64,000 bases of DNA from Hyphobacterium indicum. GTDB taxonomy: Bacteria > Pseudomonadota > Alphaproteobacteria > Caulobacterales > Maricaulaceae. The stretch is from the NCBI RefSeq assembly GCF_003129605.1, contig NZ_QBDX01000004.1, forward strand, positions 496,001 to 560,000, read 5' to 3'. Both the position numbers and the translations under genes were made by a program. Every line of letters begins with the position of its first letter. Position 1 is the stretch's first letter. Under the pieces are notes generated by a model. It had not been told where the DNA came from. It was given only the letters and a program-made list of their open reading frames with translations, and did no database searches. Below are positions 19,062-28,205 of this stretch, one piece after another.

Positions 19062-19389
19062 GGCCGGATTCACACTGCTTGAAACGGTCGTGGCCATAGC
19101 TCTGGCCAGCGCCGGGATCGCCGCTGTCTACCAGGTCTATGCATCATCCGCGCGTGCCGAACAGATTGCGGAAGAAACCGAAACAGCCGCACGCCTGGCC
19201 GAGTTTCTCCTTCTGACGTCCGAAGCCGGCACGACCGGAGAAATCGAGGGTTTCGTCTGGACGATGGAGGCCTCCCGGAATCCGGACTGGACAGGTCTGG
19301 AGACTTTGACCCTGCGGATGGCCGCGCCATCCGGCCGGGAATTCGAATGGCAGCTGGACCGGCCCGCCGCCTCGGGAACGTCCCGATGA
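19048..19389 (+). CDS. gspI: Minor pseudopilin GspI
   Basis: A 113-aa pseudopilin with leader MKSNRAG and mature start FTLLETVVAIALASAGIAAV, Glu at +5. Length and place between gspH and gspJ fit GspI, which nucleates the tip complex with J and K. The rest is short and beta-rich (GFVWTMEAS, EFEWQLDRP). It overlaps both neighbours by a few bases. Confidence 0.92.
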   Translation: MKSNRAGFTLLETVVAIALASAGIAAVYQVYASSARAEQIAEETETAARLAEFLLLTSEAGTTGEIEGFVWTMEASRNPDWTGLETLTLRMAAPSGREFEWQLDRPAASGTSR

Positions 19390-20027
19390 AACACGGCTTT
19401 ACCCTGACAGAAATGCTGGTCGCACTGGCATTGACGGCCATCGCCATCGCCATCATTTCCGAAGGCGTGCGTCAGACGATTGGCTTTCAAGGACAGCTCC
19501 AGTCCGTCCGCGAGGCTCGCGAAACCCGGACCGCAACACTGGAAGCCGTCCGCGCCCGTCTGGAACAGCTGGTGCCGGCGGAACGCACAGATTCCGGTGA
19601 CGAAACCGGGATCCTGTTTGAAGGTCAGCCCCGCCGCATCGTCTTCCTGTCGGCGGATCCCGGTTATCCGTCGGCCGCAGGCGTTTATGAATACACGCTG
19701 GTGCTGACCGGTGGTGATGACGAGGACGTTGACGCGCCCGCACCGCCGCAACTCATATTGATCCGCCGTTCGCTGACAGACCTTTCGGATTTTGGCCGGG
19801 CATCGGACGACGCCCGCAGCTGGACATTGCCATTGAGCGAACCCCTTGTCTTTGGATACGCCGGACCGGATTCGCCACCTGCAGCCGCCTGGCGCGACGC
19901 GGCCCGCTATCCCTCCCTCGTCACGCTTTCAGCAGACGAAGGCGAAGCGCCCGCCCTGTCCGTGCGCCTGCCGCGCATCCGGCGGGAAACAGGCGGCGAT
20001 CCGGCGAACGGGGAGGCAACACAATGA
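19386..20027 (+). CDS. gspJ: Minor pseudopilin GspJ
   Basis: A 213-aa pseudopilin. The ATG at 19386 overlaps the gspI stop (ATGA) and gives the short leader MKHG before FTLTEMLVALALTAIAIA; the frame extends 39 bases further upstream without a better start. The globular part contains GILFEGQPRRIVFLSADP, as expected for GspJ. It forms the I-J-K tip complex. The stop overlaps gspK by 4 bases. Confidence 0.93.
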   Translation: MKHGFTLTEMLVALALTAIAIAIISEGVRQTIGFQGQLQSVREARETRTATLEAVRARLEQLVPAERTDSGDETGILFEGQPRRIVFLSADPGYPSAAGVYEYTLVLTGGDDEDVDAPAPPQLILIRRSLTDLSDFGRASDDARSWTLPLSEPLVFGYAGPDSPPAAAWRDAARYPSLVTLSADEGEAPALSVRLPRIRRETGGDPANGEATQ

Positions 20028-20902
20028 CATCGCGCCGCGGCATGGCCTTGCTGATCGTTGTTGCCTTGCTCGGCGTTCTGGCCATGGCGGCGGGCATGAC
20101 GGCGCTGGCCACGCGTGTTTCGGCTGCGTCCGCATTCGCCAGCCTGGAGCGCGTCGAGCTCAGGACCGCCATCGAAACTGCGGTGGCTCGTACGGCTGTA
20201 AAGCTCGCTGATGAAGAGGCGCGATGGATCGCCGACGGGCGTCTCTACGAGACAGAAGCGGGAGATGTCCATCTGCGCATCCGCGCCGTGGCAGAACCCG
20301 CCCGCTTTGACCTCAATTCCGGCAATGTCGAAACACTTGCCGCATTGCTGGAAGCGTTGAATGTCCCGCCGCTCGCGGCGCGGCGGATTGCCGGTGCGGT
20401 CTCTGATTGGCGCGATGGGGACGACGTTAGCGGCGACAATGGTGCCGAGGCGGCGGCCTATCGGGCCGCAAACCGACCATCACCAGGCAACCGGCCTTTC
20501 ATTGCGGTTGAGGAATTTCGTCAGGTTCTGGGGGTCGATGCCGCCATATATGCCGCCGCCGAACCCTACCTCACCCTTCATGGCACCGAAGCCGTGGCCG
20601 GGCGATATGCACCGCCGCGTCTGATCCGGGCGGCCGGTGTGTCTGCTGGCGACGCCCGGCGCATTCTGGCGGCCCGGAACAATAATAGCGATCTCCCGGA
20701 AACCACAGACTCAGCACAATTTGATCCGGCCCAACCCGCAGCCTATGCGATTTTTGTCGAAGCCGAAGCCGGGTCGGGGGCGCGCCTCTTACGCGAAATC
20801 ATCATCAGCCTGCCCGGTTCGGAAGGCTTGTATGATACCCTCTCCCGGCATAGCCATGTATTCGGATATGCTGACTTTCTTGAGCCGGAGCCTGAACCGT
20901 GA
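20024..20902 (+). CDS. gspK: Minor pseudopilin GspK
   Basis: A 292-aa tip pseudopilin. The leader MTSRRG is followed by MALLIVVALLGVLAMAAGM; the usual Glu at +5 is absent, as is normal for GspK. The large helical domain includes RFDLNSGNVETLAALLEAL and AGAVSDWRDGDDVSGDNGAE, a good match to the family's helix-hairpin and metal-binding region. It starts in an ATGA overlap with gspJ and ends in a GTGA overlap with gspL. Confidence 0.95.
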   Translation: MTSRRGMALLIVVALLGVLAMAAGMTALATRVSAASAFASLERVELRTAIETAVARTAVKLADEEARWIADGRLYETEAGDVHLRIRAVAEPARFDLNSGNVETLAALLEALNVPPLAARRIAGAVSDWRDGDDVSGDNGAEAAAYRAANRPSPGNRPFIAVEEFRQVLGVDAAIYAAAEPYLTLHGTEAVAGRYAPPRLIRAAGVSAGDARRILAARNNNSDLPETTDSAQFDPAQPAAYAIFVEAEAGSGARLLREIIISLPGSEGLYDTLSRHSHVFGYADFLEPEPEP

Positions 20903-21924
20903 CGACTTTCCTTGATGCGATAGGGCGCGGACTGGCCGGGTGGCGGGACGATATCGATCACGCAGCCGCTGAATTACCCATCGTTGGCGGCCTGTTTGCC
21001 CGCGATTGGCGCGTCCTCCGGTTCGAGACGGGAAAAGTCACCTATACCAATACGGCGGGCGACAGCCTTGATATTCCCGCCGCCGAGGAGGCGGCAATTG
21101 CCAGCGCCGAAATCGCGCGCCTGGGCAGGAAGGGTCCGCTGGTCTTGCGGATCGCCGGCCCGCTGGGATTTCGCCGGATTGCGAGCTTTCCGGTCGCCGC
21201 CCGCAAGCATCTGGATGAGGCCATTGAACTGGCTTTGCCGCGCCTGTCTCCTCTGCCGGCGTCCGACATCGTTTTCGCAGCAGACCGGACACAGCTCGAA
21301 GAGACAGATGGGCGCATCAGCCTTCCCGTTTCCATTATTCGCCGCAGCACGCTTGAAACCGCACTCGCCCGGGCAAATGAATTGGGGCTCGAACCGGCCG
21401 CTGTGGATCTCGAAGACAATGGCCGGGAGGACAATGCGCCTGCGCTCGATCTGCGCGACGGACGATCCGCCCCCGCGGCGGGCCGGTCAGCCTTTACATT
21501 CGCCGGCATTGTGTGCGCGATTCTGATCGCCGCCACAGCCGCGCTGCTTGTTGATCAGGCCGTTCGCCTTGATCCGGCCTATGCAGAGGCCCGGCGGCCT
21601 GCCAGCCTGGAGGCCAGGCTCGAAGCGGCCATTACCCATGCCGAAGACAAGTCCCGGTCCGGATCCGTGACGGCAGCCCTTGCCGATCTCAGCCGCCGCT
21701 TGCCCGACGGGGCGTATGTCACCAGCTTTGCCTATGATAATGGCAATGTGCGGATTTCGGGCCTGGCCTGGGACGCGGCCGCAGCGTTGCGGGCGCTGGA
21801 TGCAGCGGATGAATTCACTGGCGCTGCATTTGACGGGGCCACTGTCCGCGATGAGGAAACAGGGCGGGAACGCTTTGAACTGACAGCGCGGCACCGTATT
21901 TCGCAACGGGAGAACGGGTCATGA
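20899..21924 (+). CDS. gspL: Type II secretion platform protein GspL
   Basis: A bitopic inner-membrane protein of 341 aa linking GspE to the periplasmic parts of the machine. The cytoplasmic half (about 1-190) has the divergent actin-like fold of GspL. A single membrane helix lies at about 196-218 (AFTFAGIVCAILIAATAALL), and a periplasmic PilN/GspL-like domain follows. It starts at GTG, overlapping the gspK stop. It is somewhat shorter than enterobacterial GspL. The assignment rests on position, topology and the C-terminal domain more than on strict motifs. Confidence 0.88.
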   Translation: MTTFLDAIGRGLAGWRDDIDHAAAELPIVGGLFARDWRVLRFETGKVTYTNTAGDSLDIPAAEEAAIASAEIARLGRKGPLVLRIAGPLGFRRIASFPVAARKHLDEAIELALPRLSPLPASDIVFAADRTQLEETDGRISLPVSIIRRSTLETALARANELGLEPAAVDLEDNGREDNAPALDLRDGRSAPAAGRSAFTFAGIVCAILIAATAALLVDQAVRLDPAYAEARRPASLEARLEAAITHAEDKSRSGSVTAALADLSRRLPDGAYVTSFAYDNGNVRISGLAWDAAAALRALDAADEFTGAAFDGATVRDEETGRERFELTARHRISQRENGS

Positions 21925-22406
21925 CGCCGGACTTTCGCCGCCGCCTCTCCCTGTTGGCCGCCGGCATTGTGCTGCTGGGTGTGATGGCCGGTTTTTCTTT
22001 CTCGTTCTCCGGATGGTTTCGCATGCAATCCGACATCGATGCAGCCATTTCCGAACAGGCTGTGCCGCCGGCAGCGGACCCGGCGCGTTACCTTTCCCCG
22101 GGAGAAAATCATGCGGTGGCAGGCTCAAATCTTCAAACCCGCCTGAATGAGGCGGCCCGGCAGTCAGGTCTGACCACGGGCCGGGTGAATATTGCCCCGG
22201 CCGATGCGGGCGACCCCCTGGCCATCGTGCTGGAATTCCAGGCTGAAGGCGAGTTGGAAAATATTGCGCGCCTGCTCCACAGCATCGAATCCACCCTGCC
22301 CGCCCTGATTGTCGAGGACGCGCGTCTGACGCCGCTGCGCAACAGCCAGCGGCTTCAACTCACCGCGACGATCCGCGCCCGCCGCGAGCCGGGAGGCGCG
22401 TCATGA
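21921..22406 (+). CDS. gspM: Type II secretion platform protein GspM
   Basis: A 161-aa bitopic protein with a short cytoplasmic tail, one membrane helix at about 11-30 (LLAAGIVLLGVMAGFSFSF) and a periplasmic ferredoxin-like domain (LQTRLNEAARQSGLTTGRVNI...LENIARLLHSIESTLPAL). This is the GspM layout, and it lies next to gspL as usual, overlapping it by 4 bases (ATGA). GspM partners GspL in the inner-membrane platform. Confidence 0.88.
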   Translation: MTPDFRRRLSLLAAGIVLLGVMAGFSFSFSGWFRMQSDIDAAISEQAVPPAADPARYLSPGENHAVAGSNLQTRLNEAARQSGLTTGRVNIAPADAGDPLAIVLEFQAEGELENIARLLHSIESTLPALIVEDARLTPLRNSQRLQLTATIRARREPGGAS

Positions 22407-22885
22407 ACCCGCGCTCCATCATTCTGATCGCCATAGCCGCGGTTCTGACCGTGCTCGTCATTTTGCGCTACACGGTGTGGGGGGATAATGGACATTCCGC
22501 CGTGATCCAGCCGGCTCCGCCACCAGAAGCCAATATCACCATCCGCGCGGAAAGCGGGGAGTTTCTGCCACCCTTCCCGGCATTTTCGGCCATTTCTGAG
22601 CGGCCGGTCTTTCGGCCGGACCGGCGGCCGGAACCCGACGCGGTCGTAGAGGGACCCGCACAGCCTGCCGGCGCTGCACCGCAAACCGCGCCGGAATTTG
22701 TTGTGGTTGGTACGGTCACCGGCCCTGATGGCGGTGTCGCCACCATTCGCAGCGGGAATGAAACCCTGCGCGCCTATGTCGGCGACACGGTCGAAGGCTG
22801 GCGCATCGACACGATCTCCGGATCCGGCATCGAAGTGTCACAAAATGGCGACCGCTTCCGGCTATCTATCGGAGAGCCAGAATAG
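22403..22885 (+). CDS. GspC-like type II secretion protein (HR domain)
   Basis: A 160-aa protein with one N-terminal membrane helix (about 5-23) and a proline-rich linker. The C-terminal region, about 95-155 (FVVVGTVTGPDGGVATIRSG...YVGDTVEGWRIDTISGSGIEV), resembles the homology region of GspC/PulC, which docks on the N0 domain of GspD. The PDZ or coiled-coil end of classical GspC is absent. It starts in an ATGA overlap with gspM and closes the operon, where many systems have gspN. GspN is the alternative name; the HR-like fold makes a GspC-type clamp more likely. Confidence 0.7.
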   Translation: MNPRSIILIAIAAVLTVLVILRYTVWGDNGHSAVIQPAPPPEANITIRAESGEFLPPFPAFSAISERPVFRPDRRPEPDAVVEGPAQPAGAAPQTAPEFVVVGTVTGPDGGVATIRSGNETLRAYVGDTVEGWRIDTISGSGIEVSQNGDRFRLSIGEPE

Positions 22886-23012
22886 CAACCGTATCCGCCC
22901 GGAAATGCCAGTCCCGTCAGCGCCTGAAGCATTGCGGGCTTGCTATTAAGCGCTATGGTGTGAGTCAGGCGAGGAAGCTACCACTCTATTAGTGGCGTTC
23001 ACGGAGTACAGC
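22886..23012 (+). promoter_or_regulatory. Leader of the metalloprotease gene
   Basis: 127 bases between the secretion operon and the protease. A weak promoter-like pair, TTGCGG and TATGGT with 16 bases between, lies at about 22930-22957. A 5-bp stem CCACT/AGTGG (22981-22995) sits just before the GGAG ribosome-binding site. These suggest a separate, possibly structured, transcript start, but both are weak signals. Confidence 0.35.
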
Positions 23013-25217
23013 ATGCACAGAATCCTTATTTCGGCATTGGCGCTATCCGCTCTGTCCGGCCCAGCCGCCATGGCGGATGACATGTTTCATGGCGTTGAAA
23101 CACTTGCGTTTTCTGGCGGGTCCGGGGACGAAATAAGATTTACTTCGCTCGCTCCGGACGTCATGGAAATGAATGTCGGCGAACGGATCGATCTCAATTT
23201 TGGTCCCGGCTATGTGGCCGAGCTTGACCGGATTGACCAGCAAGCCATGGGCGCCCGCACCTGGATTGGCCGGATTGAAGGCGGCGGCATTCAGGACCGT
23301 GTCATCATCTCGGAACTGAACGGTTTTACCTTTGGCCGGATCGCGACTGCGGACGGTGTCTGGAACATCATTCCGGGCGAGAATGGCGGTCATCGCATTT
23401 TCCAGTATCCGGAAAATGCCGTTCGCGAAAACTGGGGAGATGATGCGATCATTCCCTCTCTGGACAGCATCATCGCCGAGACACAGGAAATATCGTCCGG
23501 CAGTACCGAGGAATCGACCGCCGAGGCCTTGGCCGTCGGGTCCAACGGCACTGTCGATCTGATGGTGTTGTATACGCAAAGCATGGTGGATACGTGGGGG
23601 CTCGCCGTTGGCGGACGCATTCAGTATCTTGTCGCCCTGCTGGATCAGGCCTTGATTGACAGCGACACCGGAATGCGCGCGCGCCTCGTTTATCTGGACC
23701 AGTTGAACGCAAGCGAAACAGCCGGAAACACGCCAACCCTTTACGATTTGCAGGACGGCGCCGGCGACGGGCAGCCCTCGGATAATTCTCCGGATGGTGC
23801 GGGTCAGGATTTCAGCTCCCTGCTCGCCATCCGTAATGCTGTGGGCGCGGATCTGGTATCCATCGTCCGCCGTCATTACAGCGGTTCAGGCGCGGTCAAC
23901 CGGTCCGGCAGCTCCTGCGGTGTGGCTTTCGTGAATGGCGGCAGCGCCAAGACAATCGGTCCGGCCAATGCGGTGAATGGTGTCGCTGTGGTCAGCGATT
24001 TCATCAACGGCAATGATACCAATCTTCTCGATGGCTTCGGATTCTGTTCCGATTTCACTTTCGCGCATGAGATCGGTCATAATCTCGGCTTCTCCCACAA
24101 TGTGGAAGACACAACTCTCGGATCTGGCGTCCGCAGCTTCGCCCACGGCCACCGGGTCGATTGTTCTTTCACCACCATCATGGCCTATGGTTCCGATGGC
24201 GATGTCACCTGCCCCGGCACCGGCCGGAATGAAGCCGAATCGCCCTATTTCTCGAACCCGGATCTGAATCTGTGTGAGGGTGGAGCGGCGTGTGGTATCG
24301 CTGCTCCGGCATCCGATCTTTCTGTACCGCTGGCCGACAATCAGGACCCTGCAGACAATGCCCGGGCCGCACGTGAAGAAGGCAAGAATGTTGTCGGTTT
24401 CCGCAGCGAGGCTCCGCGTGTTGTATCCTCGGTTCTGCCCATCACGCGATCTGTGCAGAATGGCGCCACGGCGACCGCGTTTGCGACAATCATCAATCCG
24501 GCCTCAACGGGCTCCACGGCAACGGCCTGCGGTCTGCGTCTGGCCGGATCTGACGCCAGCAGCTTCTCTTACCAGACCACAACAGCTGCAAATGCTCTGA
24601 CCGGCACGGCGAATACGCCCGTCGATATCGCAGCGGGGGCCGCACAGAATTTCGTTTTCTCGGTCACATCGGCCAATGATTTCAGTGATAATGTCAACCA
24701 GACCGGGCGTCCCAGCGGAAATGTTGAGACCGATCTCTTTATCGAAGCCAATTGTTCGAACCGGCGCTCGGCAGAGTTCACGCTGGGTCTGAACTCGCTG
24801 ACCTTCCTGTCGCTTTCAACAGCTCCTGCGGATGTGATTGCACTGGCCGCCACGATCAATAATGACGGACGCATCAATGTGCCAACAACCACGCCATTTG
24901 TCGGCGTGGCTTCAGTGGCGGTTTCCAATGTCGGTGCGGGCGCAGTGATTACCGCTTCTGCTGACACGGGCGGACGCTCAATGGCCATTTCGGAAATCGA
25001 AATCTGCGCCACCAATAGTTCGGGCACATGCATCACCACGCGCGGACCATCGGCAACGCTCGCGCTCAATGCGAATGCAACCGCCACCTTTGCCGTCTTT
25101 GTCCGCGGAACCGGCGCAGCTATAGCTGACGACCCGGCCCGCAATCGTATCTTCATCCGCTTCAATGAGGGCAGCGCACCCCGCGGCGCCACCAGTGTAG
25201 CGGTCCGGACGCAATAG
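23013..25217 (+). CDS. Secreted reprolysin-like metalloprotease (metzincin)
   Basis: A 734-aa exported zinc protease. Signal peptide about 1-21 (MHRILISALALSALSGPAAMA). The zinc site is HEIGHNLGFSH, H352, E353, H356 and H362, with the Met-turn at about M390 (TIMAYG). This is the metzincin pattern, M12B-like. A propeptide-like region lies before about residue 185. From about 470 on is a beta-rich tail of one or two repeats with choice-of-anchor-like features. GGAG precedes the chosen ATG. It follows the secretion operon directly, so it is a likely T2SS substrate; that is inference. The next gene may be co-transcribed. Confidence 0.9.
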   Translation: MHRILISALALSALSGPAAMADDMFHGVETLAFSGGSGDEIRFTSLAPDVMEMNVGERIDLNFGPGYVAELDRIDQQAMGARTWIGRIEGGGIQDRVIISELNGFTFGRIATADGVWNIIPGENGGHRIFQYPENAVRENWGDDAIIPSLDSIIAETQEISSGSTEESTAEALAVGSNGTVDLMVLYTQSMVDTWGLAVGGRIQYLVALLDQALIDSDTGMRARLVYLDQLNASETAGNTPTLYDLQDGAGDGQPSDNSPDGAGQDFSSLLAIRNAVGADLVSIVRRHYSGSGAVNRSGSSCGVAFVNGGSAKTIGPANAVNGVAVVSDFINGNDTNLLDGFGFCSDFTFAHEIGHNLGFSHNVEDTTLGSGVRSFAHGHRVDCSFTTIMAYGSDGDVTCPGTGRNEAESPYFSNPDLNLCEGGAACGIAAPASDLSVPLADNQDPADNARAAREEGKNVVGFRSEAPRVVSSVLPITRSVQNGATATAFATIINPASTGSTATACGLRLAGSDASSFSYQTTTAANALTGTANTPVDIAAGAAQNFVFSVTSANDFSDNVNQTGRPSGNVETDLFIEANCSNRRSAEFTLGLNSLTFLSLSTAPADVIALAATINNDGRINVPTTTPFVGVASVAVSNVGAGAVITASADTGGRSMAISEIEICATNSSGTCITTRGPSATLALNANATATFAVFVRGTGAAIADDPARNRIFIRFNEGSAPRGATSVAVRTQ

Positions 25218-25226
25218 GTGAAAAGC

Positions 25227-25910
25227 ATGCGTGTCTTTTCGAAATTCCTGATACCGGCTGCTATCGCCTCACTGACATCGGCAGCGGTCTTTGCCGATAT
25301 CGAAGTCGGGCAGAACGACGACATCTGGACGGTCACCGCAGCGGGCGAGCCGCTATCGGAAGTGCTTTCTGCTATCCGGGAGGAGGCCGGCTTCCGGCTG
25401 GTCGGCGCGGACCGGCTGATTGATGATCACGCGGTAACAATCGAGGTGTCGGGATCACTCGGCGATGTGCTGGCACGCCTGCTGTCGGGTTTCGATTACG
25501 CCCTGGTATATGGAGAGACACCCGAAACCAGTGGGGAGCTTCAACGTCTCGTTCTCCTGTCCGGCCGGGCGGGGGATGCGCCCGACGAAAGCCAGCGTCT
25601 CACGGTTGAGAGACTTCCCGCCGGGGTAAGCGAGGAAGATGGCGAACGTGTCAGTGACTTGCTGGCGCGCCAGGTTCAGCCCCTGATCGAGGCCGAGGAA
25701 ACCGGGGCGGCCACCAGCAACACGGAAGAGACAACAGCACTGACAGCGGCTCCGGCTTCACCGTCCAGCGAACCTGCCACAACAAGTGGGGACGACTATG
25801 AGCTGGATCCGGAAACGCAGGCGGCCCTGGCCGAAGCCACGCGCCGTGCGCAGCAGGATTTGCAGGCCCTGGTCAATGCGCTTCAGGCGGCCGAAGACGG
25901 CGACAATTAG
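25227..25910 (+). CDS. Periplasmic protein with STN-like (secretin/TonB N-terminal) domain
   Basis: A 227-aa exported protein, signal peptide about 1-23 (FLIPAAIASLTSAAVFA). Residues about 28-95 (WTVTAAGEPLSEVLSAIREEAGFRLVGADRL...LGDVLARLLSGFDYALVYG) resemble the STN short domain of secretins and TonB receptors. The rest is acidic and low-complexity, ending in a helix (QAALAEATRRAQQDLQALV). A GTG 9 bases earlier is possible, but AGGTGA placed before the ATG favours this start. It is 9 bases after the protease stop, so the two are probably co-expressed. A role in guiding the protease or docking on the secretion channel is a guess from context. Confidence 0.7.
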   Translation: MRVFSKFLIPAAIASLTSAAVFADIEVGQNDDIWTVTAAGEPLSEVLSAIREEAGFRLVGADRLIDDHAVTIEVSGSLGDVLARLLSGFDYALVYGETPETSGELQRLVLLSGRAGDAPDESQRLTVERLPAGVSEEDGERVSDLLARQVQPLIEAEETGAATSNTEETTALTAAPASPSSEPATTSGDDYELDPETQAALAEATRRAQQDLQALVNALQAAEDGDN

Positions 25911-25929
25911 GCTTTCACCCGGCTGAAAA

Positions 25930-25961
25930 CCGGACACCCCGGCATCAGTCCGGGGTGTTTG
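25930..25961. terminator. Bidirectional intrinsic terminator between the STN gene and argC
   Basis: Perfect 9-bp stem ACACCCCGG/CCGGGGTGT (25934-25942 and 25950-25958) with a 7-base loop. T-runs follow on both strands. The argC stop codon (25945-25947) lies in the loop, so the hairpin overlaps the end of argC. Confidence 0.85.
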
Positions 25962-26889
25962 TGTACTCACCCTCCGGCAGACCCAGCGCCAGCGACACAT
26001 TCTGCATCGCTTGCACGGCCGCCCCTTTGAGAAGGTTGTCTAGCACCGAAACAACGGTCAGATGCCGGCCATCTCCGGCAAGACCAAATCCACCGACGAT
26101 GGCTCCGGGCCGGCCCGAAATCATGGCGGGCTCGGGAATTTCCTCCGTCACGTCAACCAGTGGCTCACCATCGTAATAGGCCTGATATGTTTCCAGGCAT
26201 CCTTTGGCCGTCAACATACCGGTGATCGGGATGTGGACCGTCGTCACCAGACCGCTGAAGAAGGGCGCAACATGGGGGGTGAAATGAATATCCACGCCCG
26301 CATGCGCCGCCATCTCGCGCTCATGAATATGCCCCGTTAGCGCATAAGGCATCAGATTGTCCTTGAGCGCCGCCAGATCATTCTTCCGCGATGGCGTCGT
26401 TCCGGCACCGGAATAGCCAGATACACCGAAGACATGAACCGGCCCCGAAACCATCTCGCGGAACGGTGCGATCGCCAGCTGTCCGCAGGTGGCATAACAG
26501 CCCGGATTGGCAATGCGTTTCGCCGTTCTCAAATCGTGCCGGCCATGAATTTCCGGCAAGCCATACACCCAGTGCGGATCAAACCGCCCGTCCGCCGACA
26601 AATCGACGACGATGGTTTGCGCATCGATATGTTCGAGAAAAGCGGCCGCCGCGCCGTTGGGAAGAGCAAGGATGATGGCGTCCAGATCATGCGAGGCGAT
26701 GGCCTCCGGAGCAACCGCCTCGAACGACAGGCCGGTCTCAAGCTCCGGCGCGGTATCGCGCACCTTCTGTCCGGCCAGCTCGCGCGAACTGGCCAGGACC
26801 AGTTCCATATCCTCGCGGCGCGAGAGCAGGCGGAGGATTTCGCGCCCGGTATAGCCACGCCCGCCAATCAGCCCGACACGCGCCGTCAT
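25945..26889 (-). CDS. argC: N-acetyl-gamma-glutamyl-phosphate reductase
   Basis: An NADPH-dependent dehydrogenase of 314 aa that reduces N-acetylglutamyl phosphate to the semialdehyde in arginine biosynthesis. The nucleotide-binding start MTARVGLIGGRGYTGREILR and the active-site motif NPGCYAT are clear, with HIHEREM later. The length fits the shorter type 2 class. It is the last gene of the operon argF'-argBA-argC and overlaps argBA by 4 bases (ATGA). Confidence 0.97.
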   Translation of the reverse strand: MTARVGLIGGRGYTGREILRLLSRREDMELVLASSRELAGQKVRDTAPELETGLSFEAVAPEAIASHDLDAIILALPNGAAAAFLEHIDAQTIVVDLSADGRFDPHWVYGLPEIHGRHDLRTAKRIANPGCYATCGQLAIAPFREMVSGPVHVFGVSGYSGAGTTPSRKNDLAALKDNLMPYALTGHIHEREMAAHAGVDIHFTPHVAPFFSGLVTTVHIPITGMLTAKGCLETYQAYYDGEPLVDVTEEIPEPAMISGRPGAIVGGFGLAGDGRHLTVVSVLDNLLKGAAVQAMQNVSLALGLPEGEYTNTPD

Positions 26890-28205
26890 CCGGACCGCTC
26901 CAGCGTCTCGGGCAGGGCCGCAATCTTGCGCACCATGCCGGGGATACGCGACAGGTCGTTCTCGCCTTTCCAGAACACGGTCCAGGGCCCGGCTTTCACC
27001 GACCCGTCACACTCCTGGAAATAGAAGCTGTTGACCGGATTGGAGGACTTGGACCGCCAGTAAAGATAGGGCGCATAATCGATCATCGCCTGCCAGACCG
27101 CGCGCGCCAGCCCCTCGCCGCGCGCCTCTTCGAGAACCGCGAACTTGTCGAGATAGGCGATTCCGTCCAGGCGGCTGATCACCGCTCCGGCGCGATAGTT
27201 TTCCGTTACGAATAGCCGGTCAAAGTCCAGTGACGTCCAGAAATCGGCCACCGGCTTGCGTCCAAACGACGCGGCGATCAACTGCTCCAGCCGCGGCCAG
27301 TCAACGGCCGCCTTGTCAGTCTCGGTCAACAGCTTTTCGCCGCGCCGGATCAGCGTACCGGCCCCGGCATGGGTGAACAATTCCTGGCTGAGGCCTTCCG
27401 GTGAGGTAATCGACACCGAACTGGTGAGCGGCAAATCATCCAGCAGGGCCTGGATCTGATCGATCTTCACGCGCATTCCGCCGGTGATCCATCCTGCGGA
27501 CATCAGCCGGTCGCGATCGCTGGCAAGATTAAGCGTTGAAATCACCTCTCCCTTGTCGTCAAGCAATCCGCCTGTCTCGGTCAGGAAAATGATCTTGTAG
27601 GGCTGCAGCGTCTTCACCAGGGCCGCCACCGCATGGTCGGCATTGATATTGACCAGGCGCCCGTCGCCGGTTTCGCCCAGACAGGCCAGAACCGGAATTT
27701 CTCCTCCGCGCACGGCGGCCTCGACAAGGTCCAGATTGACCTCTGCCGGCTCGCCCACGCGGCCATAGATGGCTTCGTCCAGCAGCCGGGCCCCGAACAC
27801 GCCCGTCGGTATGCTGGCCGCGCGGCCGCCGCTTTCCCGGATGGCATCGACAATCGCGATATTGGCAGCGCTGAGAGCCTTGCGGATAACGGGAATGGCT
27901 TCTGCCGGCGTCACACGCAGCCCGTCTATGCGCTCGCTCCGGATCGCCGCCTCATCCAGCGCCGCATCGAGTTGTGGCCCGCCACCATGAACAATGATGG
28001 GCGACAGGCCGACCGTTTGCAGAAAAGCCAGTGCGGCAGCGAGTCCGTCGAGATCGTCGCGGATCACCGCGCCGCCAACCTTCACCACCGCAAAGCGCGA
28101 CTGATCCAGGCGCGAAAACCGGTTGAGATAGTCGCGCACTTCCTTGCCATCGCGCATATGCGACAGCAGGCGGATAATGGTCGAGCGGGTGCCGGTTGTG
28201 CTCAT
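26886..28205 (-). CDS. argB: Bifunctional N-acetylglutamate kinase/synthase
   Basis: A 439-aa fused enzyme: an amino-acid kinase domain (about 1-285; VVKVGGAVIRD, IIVHGGGPQLD, NINADHAVAALV) and a C-terminal GNAT domain (about 290-439; LDKFAVLEEARGEGLARAVW, WRSKSSNPVNSFYF). It should carry out both the first and the second step of arginine biosynthesis. The same fusion is characterised in Maricaulis maris and Xanthomonas and is ancestral to vertebrate-type NAGS. It overlaps argF' upstream and argC downstream by 4 bases each. Arginine inhibition is expected from the family but cannot be read from sequence. Confidence 0.95.
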   Translation of the reverse strand: MSTTGTRSTIIRLLSHMRDGKEVRDYLNRFSRLDQSRFAVVKVGGAVIRDDLDGLAAALAFLQTVGLSPIIVHGGGPQLDAALDEAAIRSERIDGLRVTPAEAIPVIRKALSAANIAIVDAIRESGGRAASIPTGVFGARLLDEAIYGRVGEPAEVNLDLVEAAVRGGEIPVLACLGETGDGRLVNINADHAVAALVKTLQPYKIIFLTETGGLLDDKGEVISTLNLASDRDRLMSAGWITGGMRVKIDQIQALLDDLPLTSSVSITSPEGLSQELFTHAGAGTLIRRGEKLLTETDKAAVDWPRLEQLIAASFGRKPVADFWTSLDFDRLFVTENYRAGAVISRLDGIAYLDKFAVLEEARGEGLARAVWQAMIDYAPYLYWRSKSSNPVNSFYFQECDGSVKAGPWTVFWKGENDLSRIPGMVRKIAALPETLERSG

